A DNA stretch of 64,000 nt from Prinsepia uniflora (Eukaryota; Streptophyta; Magnoliopsida; Rosales; Rosaceae): the NCBI GenBank assembly GCA_032719365.1, contig CM064868.1:71211538-71275537 (forward strand), written 5' to 3'. Below the pieces are notes generated by a model. That model had not been told where the DNA came from. It saw nothing but the letters and a program-made list of their open reading frames with translations, and made no database searches. Positions 1 through 11,571 of the stretch are shown here, one piece after another; the first letter of the stretch is position 1; each line of letters opens with the position of its first letter. Position numbers and translations under genes: made by a program.

Positions 1-347
1 GAGATGTTTCCGAATCTCTGCATATGGCAATGGATTTCAAATCCAGCTTCAAATATAAAGATTAGCTACTTAGTAAGGGTGGTCTGAGGATGGCAAGGTA
101 CAGATTCCACCTCTGTTTTCCACAGAAGGTCCTCCTGCGACCATCAAGTCTCTTGAACTTGAAGAAAGCCATAACTTTATGCTTAAGACACTCCTCTCAC
201 AATCAAGTCAGTATGTACTAAATAAGATTGAAATAATGTCTTTGGTTCTAATGGATAAAGATCAAATCCTCAGCTAAGAAAATGTATTTATATTTCATAC
301 CAAAAGAGTGAAATCGGATATTGATGCACCATATAAATTCAACATAC

Positions 348-3300
348 CTAAATACTGCATGCGTACTGCATGCATAGACTTCTCTGGCACCCACTTGATG
401 TAGTAAAGCTGCACCTTTCATAATAGTCCCTATAACCCACCAGCCAAAAATCAATATGTTGTTGCAAAAATAAGAACCAAGGATATAACAGCAAAGACTA
501 GTTGAGAACGCAAGAAATGATTATGAGAACATCAATCAATTCAACACCTATGACAGTGAATCAAATATTATTCTTTACCATCAAGAGTTAGGCTCAACAT
601 CACTATATAATGTTCTATGTTTTTGCTACCATTTTCTTTAAGGGTAAAAGTTATGTTCTATCTTATAAAACGAAGCAGAGCATGTACAAACTAACCAGCT
701 GTGTCTATCATGTCATCCACCATAACTGCTACTTTCCCCTTCACATCACCTATCAAATTCATCACCTGCAAAATAGATGAGTTTCAACATATAACTGAAT
801 TGCAAGATATGTTATAACTTATTGACTTGCTCCCAGAGCTCACAATTTTGAAATCAAACTACTAAAAGTTTGTAGGTGGGCAACAATATTGAGTTAAAGA
901 AACTAGTGCTTAAGGAAATGTTATTGGGGGTAATCCATGCCCATTAATTAATTTTTTAGAACGACTTTGGAAAGAATGAATATGATAATCTAGTGGAAAA
1001 TAGATGTTTTTCTAAAGGGATACTTGTGTGGATGGAAAAAAGTACTGGTTAGCAGCGTCCCTATTTCATGCCTATGGTTAGATCTTCAAGTAAGGTGGTT
1101 AGAAGGTTAATTCTTTCACTTGTTACAATAGTTCAAAACATGACTTAATAACTTAACTGAAGCCTTAACATAAGATTTTTATTTCTTGTGCAGAATCATG
1201 AAATTAACTTATAGACTGCATCAGTTTATCTAAGTTTGATATAGGATGTGACAACATTATCAGGTTTCATGAAAAATTTTCTTTCCAACAAATTCATGTG
1301 TTACTTCAATGAAACTCATAGAAGGTAACTGTAAGAGTTATCAGCCCATCTGAAAAGATCATACCTCTGCCACATTGTGCCCATGACGTCTTTTATCGAC
1401 AATGGCTAGAGGAGCATCGGATAGTTTTTTCGCAAACGCCCGAGCTCTAGCAACACCCCCAACATCTGGTGATACCACTACCAAGTCATCAGAACATATA
1501 GTCTTGCTGGCCAGGTAATCAAGTATAACAGGCTGGTTGTACAAAATGAAAAAAAAAAATAGAAAATGATTAATTACAAAGGTGAGGCTCAACAATACTT
1601 ATAATCTTATGAACATAATTGCAGTACTATTTTCTTAAAAGAAATCTAGATGCAAATATACCTAAAGTTCAAGAAATATCACAATCCCTGAAATGGTTTT
1701 TGGTGAGCCAAGAAAAAAAAAGATCCAACGCCCATCCTAGTACTACTCTCGTGCACCCTATATCTAATTCAAATTTATGTCATTTCAAGTGGCCAAGCAA
1801 CATTCTTGTAAGAATCCAACACGCTGTCTTTGCACATGAAACAAAAGAAACTCAAGTGCTGAAGTTTTCTCACCTGACCATACACATGATCCACAGCAAT
1901 GTCGAAATATCCCATAGACTGCCCAGAATGAAGATCACAAGCAAGAACACGATTTGCACCAGCTTCTGTAATTAAATTTGCAACAAGTTTGGCTGCAATT
2001 GATTCACGTCCTTGAGTCTGAAACAAAGCATTTAAAGGTAATAATTAGAGCAAAGTTGAACTTAAAATCAGTTTAGCTCTTAAATCTCAATACCACAGAA
2101 TGCATTTGCATAAATTTTATTATTTCAGGATTCTAAACTTCTAATTATTCATAAGCCCATATAGTAACCAAACCTATTTACTGTAATAATTCGAGTATAA
2201 ATAATATTCAATAACAAAACTCAATGCTAATAAAGTAATAATTCGATTAAAAATAATATTCAATATCAAAACTCAATGCTAATCAGGTGAACTTCTTAAT
2301 GGACTTAATACACCCAATTTTAGGATTCTAACCAGACTTTGCCCTAGTCTATATCATATTATGATATATAAAGATCCGCATAGATACATAATTCATTGCA
2401 TCATAAATTACAACAGATGATTGACCAAAAGTGTTATGGGAAGTAAAGTTAAACTTGATGAAGGCGATATTAAAGTCCAGACTCCGCCAACTCAATTGTA
2501 TGATTTTGAGGCCCAATCTACCATAGGACAAACACAAATAGATCCAGACTCATGATTATGTGTAGAGCAATACACCTTCATCATTATATTTAGTCAATTT
2601 ATACTAGGGCTATACATATCAATCATTATCAGAGGTCTTATCGTTTGATGTTCCAACTATAAATTTACTAAAAATGAAATACTTTTTCAGATTTTGTGCT
2701 CAATATACTTACCTTTCTATCAGCCCTAGCATATCCAAAATATGGAATCACAGCAGTAATAGTCTTGGCTGAAGCCCTCCGACAAGCATCAATCATTATC
2801 AGAAGCTCCATCAAATTTTCATTGGCAGGAGGACATGTGGGTTGTACAAGAAATACATCACATCCTCTGACACTCTCTTGCAATTGAACATATATCTCCC
2901 CATCTGCAAAGCGTTTTATCTTGATCTTTCCAAGTTCCAGACCCATGTAGCAAGCAATTTCCTATCAAATACACAGAAGTACATCTGAAATTGTGCGATT
3001 AACAGGTTCATATGTTTACACTACATTATTTCCTCCGTTTTTTTTTTTATCAATAGTACTTCCTGCTTTCTGACTTGCACTAAAGGGAAAAAATGCCTAG
3101 GATACATGAGCAATTCTTTTGCTCGGGTGCCAGGCTTCTTCAAAAACAAGGAAAGATGGGACAAATTTTCCGTTCTCCATGTTAAGTCATGGATTAAAAA
3201 CACATAAACAAGAAATTATACTCCATGAAGATTTTTTTTCCAAATTCTACCGAAAATAAAAAGAATGCCCAAGAGAATTTTTCTGATAAAAATCTTTATC

Positions 3301-4655
3301 TTAGAGATCCTATTCCCATAAAAAGAAACATTCCCTACGAAGAAAAAATAGTCTAAAAAAATATGAACACCAATTGGCAGGGACAAGGTGAATGACTATC
3401 ATCATTATTATTTATTCGACAGAAGAAGAAGAACTTCAAATCATTCCTTTAACACGGAAGAATGATTATTCTTTGAAATATAATGTAAGTTGCAAGTACT
3501 GAGCATTCCTCATTTTTAAGAGTGACTTGCACAGAACCCTAAGCATAATTTCCTTGGGTTTCTTCACCCTCGTTCTTCCATAAGTAAATTAAAACATTGA
3601 CTAACTGCAAACTATCAATGAAATAAAAAGACAGTGATAAATGAAAAGGAATAAGTGATGCTTAATCCCCAAAGCAGTCTTCAATCAAGCCCTTTATGCA
3701 CTATACGAGTACAAAAAATCCAAAACAACAATGTCAAAATCAAACACCCATCCTCTCCTCATCTTTGTTATTTTGTCCTTTGTGGAATACATTTGAGAGC
3801 AAGCCACATGAATCTCATCTTTCATTCTTTCTTTCTATGAAATGTGATGTATCTTATCAAGTCTACTTATTTTACTTCCCCAATCTTTTCAATAATAGGC
3901 ATTACTCACAATGTTATCAGAAACTTGCGTCATCCATATTAACACTCTCATATCCACTACATATCTAATTTAAACAAACCCACATGACTTTGGTGTCTAG
4001 GAATATACATAACAGATCAATCCTTAAAATACTAAATAAAATATTCATAAATAAATGTTTAATAACTTCACTTTGGAAAACAAACTTAGCACAGTGTATA
4101 ATACAACACATATAATTAGATTGTACATTTGTCTAAATGTATACCTGAGAAAGCGCAGGGTTTGCAGTGCCGGAAAATATCCTGAGCCTGGTATCGTTCT
4201 TGATAGTTGGGTTTACCAAATGTGTTTTCGGGACGAAAAGATTGGGCACCGTCTCTTCAGCTTTGGGGAGTGGAATGCACGGCTTTCCATTTGCATATTT
4301 CAAAGGCTCTCCCACATTACACCTCTGCAATACATTATTCAATATGAACAAATTTCAAATCATATCAAAAGAAATAAATACGAGGAAACAAATACGGAAC
4401 AATCAATCTTAATCTTGCATAATCTAACACTCGAAAATTGAAACAGAATTGGGAAGATACCGAAAACAAGAAACAAGAACATTTGGAGAAACAAAGAAAA
4501 TAAGGAAACGAAAGCAAAGACAGGTTGTGGAAACTTACGACGCCGTTTAGGCCTGAGATTCGAGAGGCAAAGCAGTTAGGGAGACAGGTGCGAGTGCCAA
4601 GAAAGTCGCGAGAGGCAAGAGAGGCCGGGGATGCTGTGTGAAGCAGCGTAGCCAT
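348..4655 (-). CDS. PRS: Ribose-phosphate pyrophosphokinase, plastid-type (3' end beyond window)
   Basis: PRPP synthetase makes 5-phosphoribosyl-1-diphosphate from ribose-5-phosphate and ATP, for nucleotide, His and Trp synthesis. Seven exons read on the minus strand with GT..AG borders: 4539-4655, 4145-4324, 2713-2961, 1874-2017, 1365-1532, 696-765, 348-429, giving 336 codons plus 2 nt. Start is the ATG at 4655; the first ~60 residues are Ser/Leu-rich and basic like a plastid transit peptide. Exon 3 carries FADGEIYVQLQESVRG and the NENLMELL helix. Exon 4 has the PRPP-synthetase signature DLHSGQSMGYF, exon 5 the flexible-loop KRRHGHN, and exon 6 the ribose-phosphate loop VDDMIDTAGT. The signature continues DIAVDH, with Ala where I expect Pro. 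The final ~58 residues are not in 1-347, which reads as intron, so the last exon lies further left. Family assignment is very secure; the plastid location is inferred from the N-terminus. Confidence 0.93.
2184..2287. repeat. 52-bp tandem duplication in a PRS intron
   Basis: Two imperfect 52-bp copies start at 2184 and 2236, both beginning TAATAATTCGA and sharing CAATGCTAAT. They lie in the intron between exons 3 and 4 of the PRS gene. No function is apparent. Confidence 0.8.
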
Positions 4656-5251
4656 ATCTATGGAGGCGCCAATCCCGATCAGTCTGTTTGAGGGTTTAGG
4701 GGTTTGGGAGCGAAGGGGTTTATCGAAGGTCTAGAGAGTTGACGGGAGTTGACTGTTCGTCTTGAAGAGTTTGTTGCCTCGCCTCTCAGCTGATTCCAAT
4801 GGCGGGATGGGGTTCCGACGAATATATATGACTATGAGAGACGTCAGACGGTGTTTGTTGGTTTCATTGATCAACAATTTCGCACGAAAATTATCCTACA
4901 AATATTTTGTTTCCGAGTACGATGTTGTTTGGATTTAATTCGGATTTTAATATATTTTTTTGAGTTTAAAAATTTAGAAGTATTTAATTATAATTTTTAA
5001 ATAATTAATAAAAATATAATAGTATTCAATTAGAACTTTTAAAAGATGAAAAAAATTATAATTATATTAAAAAATTTACCGTTTTTGAGGTATTTCATTA
5101 AATAATGGATTCTATGAAACTTTTCAGTGGTTCATATAAATAACTAACCCCATAAAAAATCACACCCAATTATATTTGATTCTTGCGTTTGCTTTTTTGT
5201 CAAATCTATCTATCCACTCCTCTAGCTTTCATGGTCTAGCTTTTTGTACAG
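4656..5251. promoter_or_regulatory. PRS upstream region, AT-rich beyond 4880
   Basis: Holds the 5' UTR and presumed promoter of the PRS gene, which reads leftwards from 4655. Positions 4656-4850 are of mixed composition. From about 4880 to 5160 the sequence is strongly AT-rich with no ORF of note. It ends at the acceptor-like TTTTTGTACAG that opens the cohesin fragment. No TATA box can be assigned with confidence. Confidence 0.4.
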
Positions 5252-5979
5252 ATTCTATTCTTTTTCCTGATGTTCCGATTGCTCTCCGGCTGTCCAGCCA
5301 TCTTCTGCTTGGTGTAGTGAGAATATATTCTAGAAAGGTGAATTACATGTTTGATAATTGCAGTGCGTCTTTGCTTAAAAGATAAAGCAAGCTTTTCGCT
5401 CCATTGCGGTTGATTTACCACCGGAAGAATCTACTGTTCCATGTCATTCCAACACTTTGCCTGAGACTTTTGATCTTGATGATTTTGAGCTACCGGATAA
5501 TGAAATTTTTCATGGGTTAGTATGTTTAATTATGTTTAGGACTAAAGTTGTAGGTGTTGAATCTGGATATAAGATTTATACTTGTGTATATATTAACATT
5601 CACTTATCTTGCAATAATTTGTAAATCATCGTGTCAATATAAGGTTGAGATCTGGAAATGAAGATTTGTGTATTTAAATATATTAACATTCAGTTATCTT
5701 TTAGCAACTACGTTGATCATCATGTCAGTACAAGGGAGCAAATAACTCTCCAAGTTACAATGGATGGTGTGGTTTACTCGACATCTCAGTTTGGATTGGA
5801 CAGTTCGTATTCATATGTTCATTGTGATGACATGCTGGCATTTCGAATTAATTGGATCGTCAGGATAAATTCATCAATCATGTGTACCCTGTAAACTTAA
5901 ATAAACAATATTTCATGGTTATTTTAGAGTGGGTTGGGGACGGTGATACTTCTCAAATTGGTTTGGACTTTGAGGAGGT
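5252..5979 (+). pseudogene. RAD21/SYN-type cohesin fragment (SYN4-like)
   Basis: Exon-like pieces of a plant alpha-kleisin cohesin subunit (RAD21/SCC1, SYN family) are readable in order. From 5252 after an acceptor-like TACAG comes DSILFPDVPIALRLSSHLLL then GVVRIYSRKVNY, part of the RAD21/REC8 N-terminal domain that binds SMC3. Next, about 5386-5518, are AFRSIAVDLPPEES and FDLDDFELPDNEIF. After an intron-like gap, about 5703-5806 gives NYVDHHVSTREQITL and GVVYSTSQFGLD. About 5930-5978 gives DGDTSQIGLDFEE followed by GTAATT. A 2-nt shift and stop separate the first two pieces (LLKR then stop) and the ends are missing, so it cannot encode the protein. Retained introns argue for DNA-level duplication, not a processed retrocopy. 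The SYN4 assignment within the family is the weaker part. Confidence 0.8.
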
Positions 5980-6304
5980 AATTTTAACTTATAAATGGAA
6001 GAATTTGGTTATGGAAAATTCCTAGTTGCTACGTGTCATTATTATTATTACTTTTATCATTTGGTTATTTATTTATATCACATAATTAATCTATGTTATT
6101 ATATAATTTTTATTTCATATGAAATCTTAGAACAAATCTTTTGATTTTTTGGATAATACAAAAAAATTCTAAGTGAATCATAAGAGAATCATGTAATTAC
6201 AATATATTAAAATCATAAGTAAATTCTTATAATTACAAATCATGTTGAAATCTATTACATTAAAATCATGTGATTACAATCTATTAAAATCTTAATTGAA
6301 TACA
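5980..6304. other. AT-rich spacer
   Basis: No coding, RNA or clear repeat signal between the cohesin fragment and the Cassandra solo LTR. It contains several short AATTACAA / AATCAT-type repeats only. Confidence 0.5.
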
Positions 6305-6588
6305 TGTCACGACCTGGACCCCTAGCACGATATTGTCCGCTTTGGCCATGCCCTCACGATTTTTTTTTTTGAGAACTCACAAGCAACTTTCTAGTAGGTC
6401 AATCATCCTGAGATTGTTTCAGCCCAATCTCACTTAACTTTTGGAGTTCCAACCAAACCCAAAACCAGTGAGCTCTCAAAAAACCTCGTGCTAGGAAGGT
6501 ATGTGTCCACACATATATGGCACTTCACATTTCTTTCCCCGAGCGATGTGAGATTGTTCACCGTTTTTCTCTAGACACAAGTCTTACA
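6305..6588 (-). mobile_element. Diverged Cassandra solo LTR
   Basis: On the plus strand it runs from TGTCACGACC to ACAAGTCTTACA and is flanked by identical 5-bp target duplications ATACA (6300-6304 and 6589-6593). It aligns throughout with the younger Cassandra LTRs in this window (shared AGCACGATATTGTCCGCTTT and CTTAACTTTTGGAGTTC), but with many substitutions, so it is the oldest copy. The 5S rRNA-like block is on the minus strand. No internal region or second LTR is left. Confidence 0.85.
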
Positions 6589-6639
6589 ATACACCCCATA
6601 AACTACTATTTGGATACCTCATCTGTAATATACATTGGT

Positions 6640-6815
6640 TACAATTTTTTTTTAGTTTCTCATCTTTTTAACTCTATGTTGTACTTTTATGATTGCAACC
6701 AAATTATGTGTGAAGTGATTTTAGGAATTGTTATTTAATTTCAAATAGTTGTGTGAAATTTTTTAGACATTAGTGGTTCTTACAAATCGATGTCAAGAAA
6801 AACCGATGAGATATT
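6640..6815 (-). repeat. Inverted third copy of the 540-bp repeat's internal part
   Basis: Reverse complement of the segment found at about 7700-7900 and 8780-8970 (shared blocks: GTTTCTCATCTTTTTAACTC, ACTTTTATGATTGCAACC, ATCGATGTCAAGAAAAACCG read on this strand). It shows the repeat has also spread in the opposite orientation nearby. Confidence 0.65.
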
Positions 6816-6829
6816 TAATTGCAAAAAAT

Positions 6830-7050
6830 TATGGGATAATTTGTAGGATAGTACTCGACAACAAAATATTACAGATGAGATAATTATGGGATAATTTGTA
6901 AGATAGTACTCGGCAACAAAATGTATCCTACAATAATAAGTAGACTTGATAAGATACATGACATTTCTTTGCAGAGTACTATCCTACAAATTATCCCATA
7001 ATTATCTCATCGGTAATATTTTGTTGCCAAGTACTATCCTAAAAATTAGG
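6830..7050. repeat. Foldback (inverted repeat) at the PRS duplication junction
   Basis: The left arm (about 6834-6923) contains two direct copies of a sequence with GGATAATTTGTA and ATAGTACTCG. The right arm (about 6975-7050) is their complement, with GAGTACTATCCTACAAATTA and CCATAATTATCTCATC. The arms are about 75 nt and nearly perfect. Between them, 6931-6968 is a reverse copy of the PRS intron at 3838-3872. The structure could fold into a long hairpin. Confidence 0.75.
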
Positions 7051-7600
7051 AAGCACTATCGACCAAAAAAAACGGAGGACATAATGAAGTGTAAACATAC
7101 GAACCTATTAATCGCACAATTTCAAATGTACTTATGTGTATTTTATAGAAAATTGCTTGCTACATGGCTCTGAAACTTGGAAAGATCGAGAGAAAACGCT
7201 TTACAGATGGGGAGATATATGTTTAGTTGCAAGAGAGTGTCAACGGGTGTGATGTATGTTTTGTACAACCCACATGTCCTCCAGCCAATGAAAATCTGAT
7301 GGAACTTCTGATAATGATTGATGCCTGTCGGAGGGCTTCAGCCAAGACTATTACTGCTATGATTCCATATTTTGGATATGCCAGGGTTGATAGAAAGGTA
7401 AGTATATTGAGCAAGGAATTTGGAAAAGTATTTCATTTATGGTAAATTTATAGCTGGAACATTAGACGATAAAACCTCTGATAATGATTAATCCTTATAG
7501 ACCTATTAGAAATCTTGACTAAATATAATGATGAAGGTTTATTTCTCTACACATAATTTATGAGTCTAAATCTAATTATGTTTGTCCTATGGTAGATTGG
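6931..7600 (+). pseudogene. Inverted partial duplicate of PRS exon 3 and flanking introns
   Basis: Positions 7149-7397 are a 249-nt copy of PRS exon 3 (original 2713-2961, opposite strand), same length, with AG and GTAAGT borders kept. Flanking intron is included: about 7050-7148 matches 2962-3060 and 7398-7600 matches 2510-2712. A further block (6931-6968) matches 3838-3872, so the copy lacks about 780 bp of the source intron. The reading frame has an in-frame stop (GTT TAG TTG where the parent has a Gln/Val context) and several replacements (for example ARVDRK for ARADRK). With no other PRS exon present it cannot make enzyme. It is a local inverted duplication and not a second gene. Confidence 0.88.
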
Positions 7601-7639
7601 ATAAAGGACATTAATCACATTAGTATGCTATCAAATCAA

Positions 7640-8200
7640 TTGAATAATCACTATTTTTTTTTTTTACGAGAGTAAACGATTTGATACAAATTGTTATGTC
7701 AGTACTTTAGATATCGGTTTTTCTTGGCATCGGTTTGTAAGAAACACTGATGCGTAAAGAAATTTCACACAACTATTTGCAATTGAATATGAATGCCTAA
7801 AATTACTTCACACATAATTATGTTGCAATCATAAAAGTACAACATAGAGTTAGAAAGATGAGAAACTAAAAATCATAAAAAGAAGATGATGACATTACAT
7901 ATTGCCACGAAATTATTACAGATGCGACGACAAACTTACAAGACTCTTCGTGAAAACAAGAAAGCAGAAGTGAGTTGTAACAAATCAAATATTGAAAAAA
8001 AAAACAAGATTAATAAAATTAATTAAAGTGTAAAAACATTCACCTCATCTTTATCCAAAGATGCTCCGAACCACCCCAACACTCACCCCTAGCCCCCAGC
8101 ATCCTCTTCTTATAATAGAACTAGCGTCCCCACCCTTGAGGACATGTTCCTTCAGGACATCCTCCATCACTTCACGCATCATGATGGTAAGCTCATTCCA
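7640..8200. repeat. 540-bp direct duplication, copy 1
   Basis: Aligns along its length with 8725-9270. Shared landmarks are TTGAATAATCACTATTTTTT at the left, ACATCGTTT-like GGTTTTTCTTG blocks, AAATTTCACACAA, and a right part with CACCTCATCTTTATCC and TTCACGCATCATGATGGTAAG. A short open frame at 8144-8491 (+) begins in this copy (FLQDILHHFTHHDGKL) and runs into unique sequence. I do not recognise it, and the paired copy breaks it. Confidence 0.8.
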
Positions 8201-8724
8201 TGTGAATTGAGCCATCTCGTCTTTCATTCGATCTTCCTTCGTAAACCTTTGTCCTCCCAAACGCCATTTCTTTCGTTAGATATCCCAATAGAGGCCAATA
8301 CTTTACATAAGTTGCGTTTGGCATTGAAGAAATGTCCAAGGGCAACGACATATGCTACACAGGTAATGATCACACACCTTTGGGAAAGCCTTTTCAAGAA
8401 ACTTAGGGCCTTGAGCTTGAGCTTGAGCTTGACCTTGCAGTTGGCCTCTATGAGATTAGAGGGATTAAGAATGATTTTAACCTCACCTTAACATTGTTTT
8501 GGGGTAGAAACATAATGTAAGTTGAACTCAGGAACTTTCTTAGTCTGGTTCGTCAAAAACGATCATCAGGGGCTAGTAAGAATTTTTTGGATCTGCTCGA
8601 CGACACGCTTAAACTACATATTTTAGGGTGAGAGGCCAAGAGACAACAGAGTGAAAGTGGGCTAGTGGATTCATAATAATTTGAAGAATACATATGTCAG
8701 ATAAAGTGCGTTAATTACATTAGT
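8201..8724. other. Unique spacer between the two direct copies
   Basis: Contains an unrecognised open stretch up to 8491 with a simple (TTGAGC)n-like run near 8412-8432, then non-coding sequence. It might be an exon relic (DIPIEANTLHKLRLALKK is gene-like in composition) but I cannot name a family. Confidence 0.35.
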
Positions 8725-9270
8725 ATTCTATTGAATGAATTGAATAATCACTATTTTTTTCTAAAGAGAGTGAAGGATTTGATACAAATTGTTATGTCTA
8801 GATATCGGTTTTTCTTGACATCGATTTGTAAGAAAGCCCGATATCTAAAGAAATTTCACACAAATATTTGTAATTAAATATCAATGCCTAAAATTACTTC
8901 ACACATCAATCTATTGCAATCATAGAAGAACAACATAGATTTAAAAAGATGAGAAACTAAAAATCGTAGAAAGAAGAAGATGACATTAAAATTACCACAT
9001 ACGCGGTGACGAACTTGTAGAAAGCGTCTTCGTGAAAACAAGAAGGTGGAAATGAGTTGTAACAAATCCAACATTGAAAAAGTAAACCCAAGATTAATAA
9101 AATTAATGAAAGTGTAAGAGCCTAACCTCATCTTTATCCGAAGATGCTCTGAACCACCTCAGCACCCAGCCCTAGCCCCAACCTCCTCTTCTTCTAATGG
9201 AACTCGCACCCTTGAGGACATGTTGCGTCACGACATCCTGCATTACTTCACGCATCATGATGGTAAGCTT
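8725..9270. repeat. 540-bp direct duplication, copy 2
   Basis: Second copy of the 7640-8200 segment with scattered substitutions and small indels; both copies end at TTCACGCATCATGATGGTAAGCT. No terminal inverted repeat or clear target duplication was found at the edges, so tandem segmental duplication is the simplest reading. Confidence 0.8.
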
Positions 9271-9762
9271 ATCCTTGCATTACTTCACAAACATTCATCA
9301 CAAAAGCTCATCACAAACATTCATAACCTTCACAAACATTCATCACAAAATTTCATATCTTACACATGACGTTCATAACATTTCATCAAATTTCATCTTT
9401 TGCACATTTTTGGATCCAACCACTCCCAAAAAGTCACACCCTTTGCCAAGATATCTCTGCCCCCGAACCTGCATTATCAAACCCATCATAAATTGCATAC
9501 ATACAAGGAATTGAATAATTCTTCAAAAATTGAAAATATTCATTGGTTTCAAACGGCTACAAACCCAGAATTTATCAATTCATTCCAACAAACCAAGAAA
9601 TTATCAATTCATTCCAACAATTCCTAATTTCTAACCATCAGTTCCTCAGTTCCTTCCAAACCATACACATTATCTATAAACCCATAAATTCAAACCCAGC
9701 AATTCAAACCAAGAAATACAAACCAAATTGAGATGGATAGCCTGCTTACCCAAGAATCTGGA
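9271..9762. other. A/C-rich low-complexity spacer
   Basis: Built of imperfect repeats such as TTCATCACAAA and ATTCAAACC. Open frames here are products of the biased composition and I support no gene. Confidence 0.5.
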
Positions 9763-11571
9763 TGTTAGGACTCGACCCTCCTCTATCATGACCCGACTCA
9801 TCTAGCACGATATTGTCCGCTTTAGGCCTCTTTGCCCTTGCCCTCACGGTTTTGTTTTCGGGAGCTCACGATGCAACTTCCCAGGGGGTCACTCATCTTG
9901 GAATTGCACCAGTCTCAACTCGCTTAACTTTGGGGTTCCAATCCCCCCCAAAGCCACTTGAGCTCCCAAAAGGTCTCATGCTAGATAGGTGCGTGCCTAC
10001 ACCTTTAAGGCACATCACCATCTTCTCCCAGACCATTCCCCCTCGTAGGAATGTGGGATCGTTCATCGTTCCTTCTAGGACACGGGTCTTACAATCCACC
10101 CTCCTTAGGGCCCAGCGTTCTTGCTGGCACACTTCCAGGTTGGGGTCTGGCTCTGATACCATTCTGTCAGGACCTGACCCTCTTCTGTCAGTAGGCCTGG
10201 CAATGGGTCGTGTCGTGTCGGGTTCGTGTCGTGTCATGTATTCTATTTTACCTATTTAAGCTCAACCCGAACCCGACCCGTTTATTAATCGTGTCAAAAC
10301 ATGTAAACCCGAACCCGACCTGTTTATTAAACAGGTAACCCGAACCCACCCGTTTAATCCGTTTATTAAACGTGTCGTGTTGAATAACCTGTTTAACCCA
10401 TTTAACCTATTTAACCCATTTAACCTGTTTAACCCATTTAACCATATATCCTACATAATATTTGAAGCATAATTTTTTCACTAAAATACTATACCAACCA
10501 TCAATGAACTTCATAATTCAACAAACTTCATAATTCATGATTCATAAGTACATGCAATAATTTAATATCCATGACCAACAATACAATATCGTCAATGTAA
10601 TATTAAGTTCCAAAAGAAACTAAGTATAGTACATAATACCAAATAAAATTAAGTAATTTGCACACATTTGGATTTGGAAAATGTAATCGGACTAACTAAC
10701 TTTTCTGGTGGACAAGGTGATTATGGGAAGAACAAACAAAATTATGTATTACCAGGTCATCCCTTCTTTTCATAAGAACTTTCAAAGCAGTTTGTGACAA
10801 GATGTTTTCTTTAGAAGCTAAAGCAATCTGAAGTTTGTGAAGCTCTGGAGAACTGGATTGGTAAGTGATAAGGACATGACTTCCAGGACAATCTTGACCC
10901 AACGAACTAATTGAACATAGCTCATTTCCAGAAACTACACTTCCAACTACATGGTTGGTAATGAATGGCCTAGTCCTCGAGTTCACTGCCTTGACCTGCC
11001 CGCCCAACAATAGCGCATCCAATAACATATAGAATAAGATTTTGAAGCATATAAGCGTTTTTAATTACAAGCTCTAAAGATTCTACACCTGATTGAACAC
11101 AAGAATTGTTATGAATCTACAAATTCAAGCACACGAGTGTTCAAGTACCGTAATATGTTGGACTTTTTTCTTTGTTCAATTTTTTAAATCGAAGAAGATA
11201 CAAAATGCAAGAAATGTTTTGTGGTTAAGTAATGAACTAGGTGAAGCAAACCAAACACTAGTGATCCCTTTCTATCAAGAAATCCACTTGGTGTCAGTAA
11301 TTAATCATAACTGATGACTTTGAAGATTTTCATTTATAATAATGTTAACAACACAACTGTCACTTTTATACGACATAAAACAAGAATATCATTTCAGGAA
11401 ATGGGTCATCATATAGATCTATATGGAATGTGACTTGAAATTTGTTTTATGATTGAATTTGAAAGGTAGCAACTACATACTAGAAGAGTAATTTATTAAC
11501 GTTACCGTTCTTTTCTCACTTAACAAAGCCAATAAATTTTGATAAAAGGTCACAAGTTGGATATACACCTG

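Noticed and set aside
5176..5385. Intact small gene for a kleisin-like protein
   Set aside because: The first codons come from what looks like intron, the frame ends by a 2-nt shift, and later exons lie in other frames.
7227..7445. Second functional PRPP synthetase gene
   Set aside because: Only exon 3 is present, with an in-frame stop and no other exon around it.
8144..8491. Coding gene for a 115-residue protein
   Set aside because: Half lies in a duplicated non-coding segment, the sibling copy is broken, and the end is a simple Leu/Ser repeat.
4656..9762. A Helitron carrying several gene fragments
   Set aside because: I could not find a 5' TC end with a 3' hairpin-CTRR end bounding the fragments, and the PRS piece is a local inverted copy.
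9813..10259. 148-codon frame, with parallel frames at 29889, 39273 and 46860
   Set aside because: They recur because each is a reading of a Cassandra LTR; no codon-level conservation and no domain.
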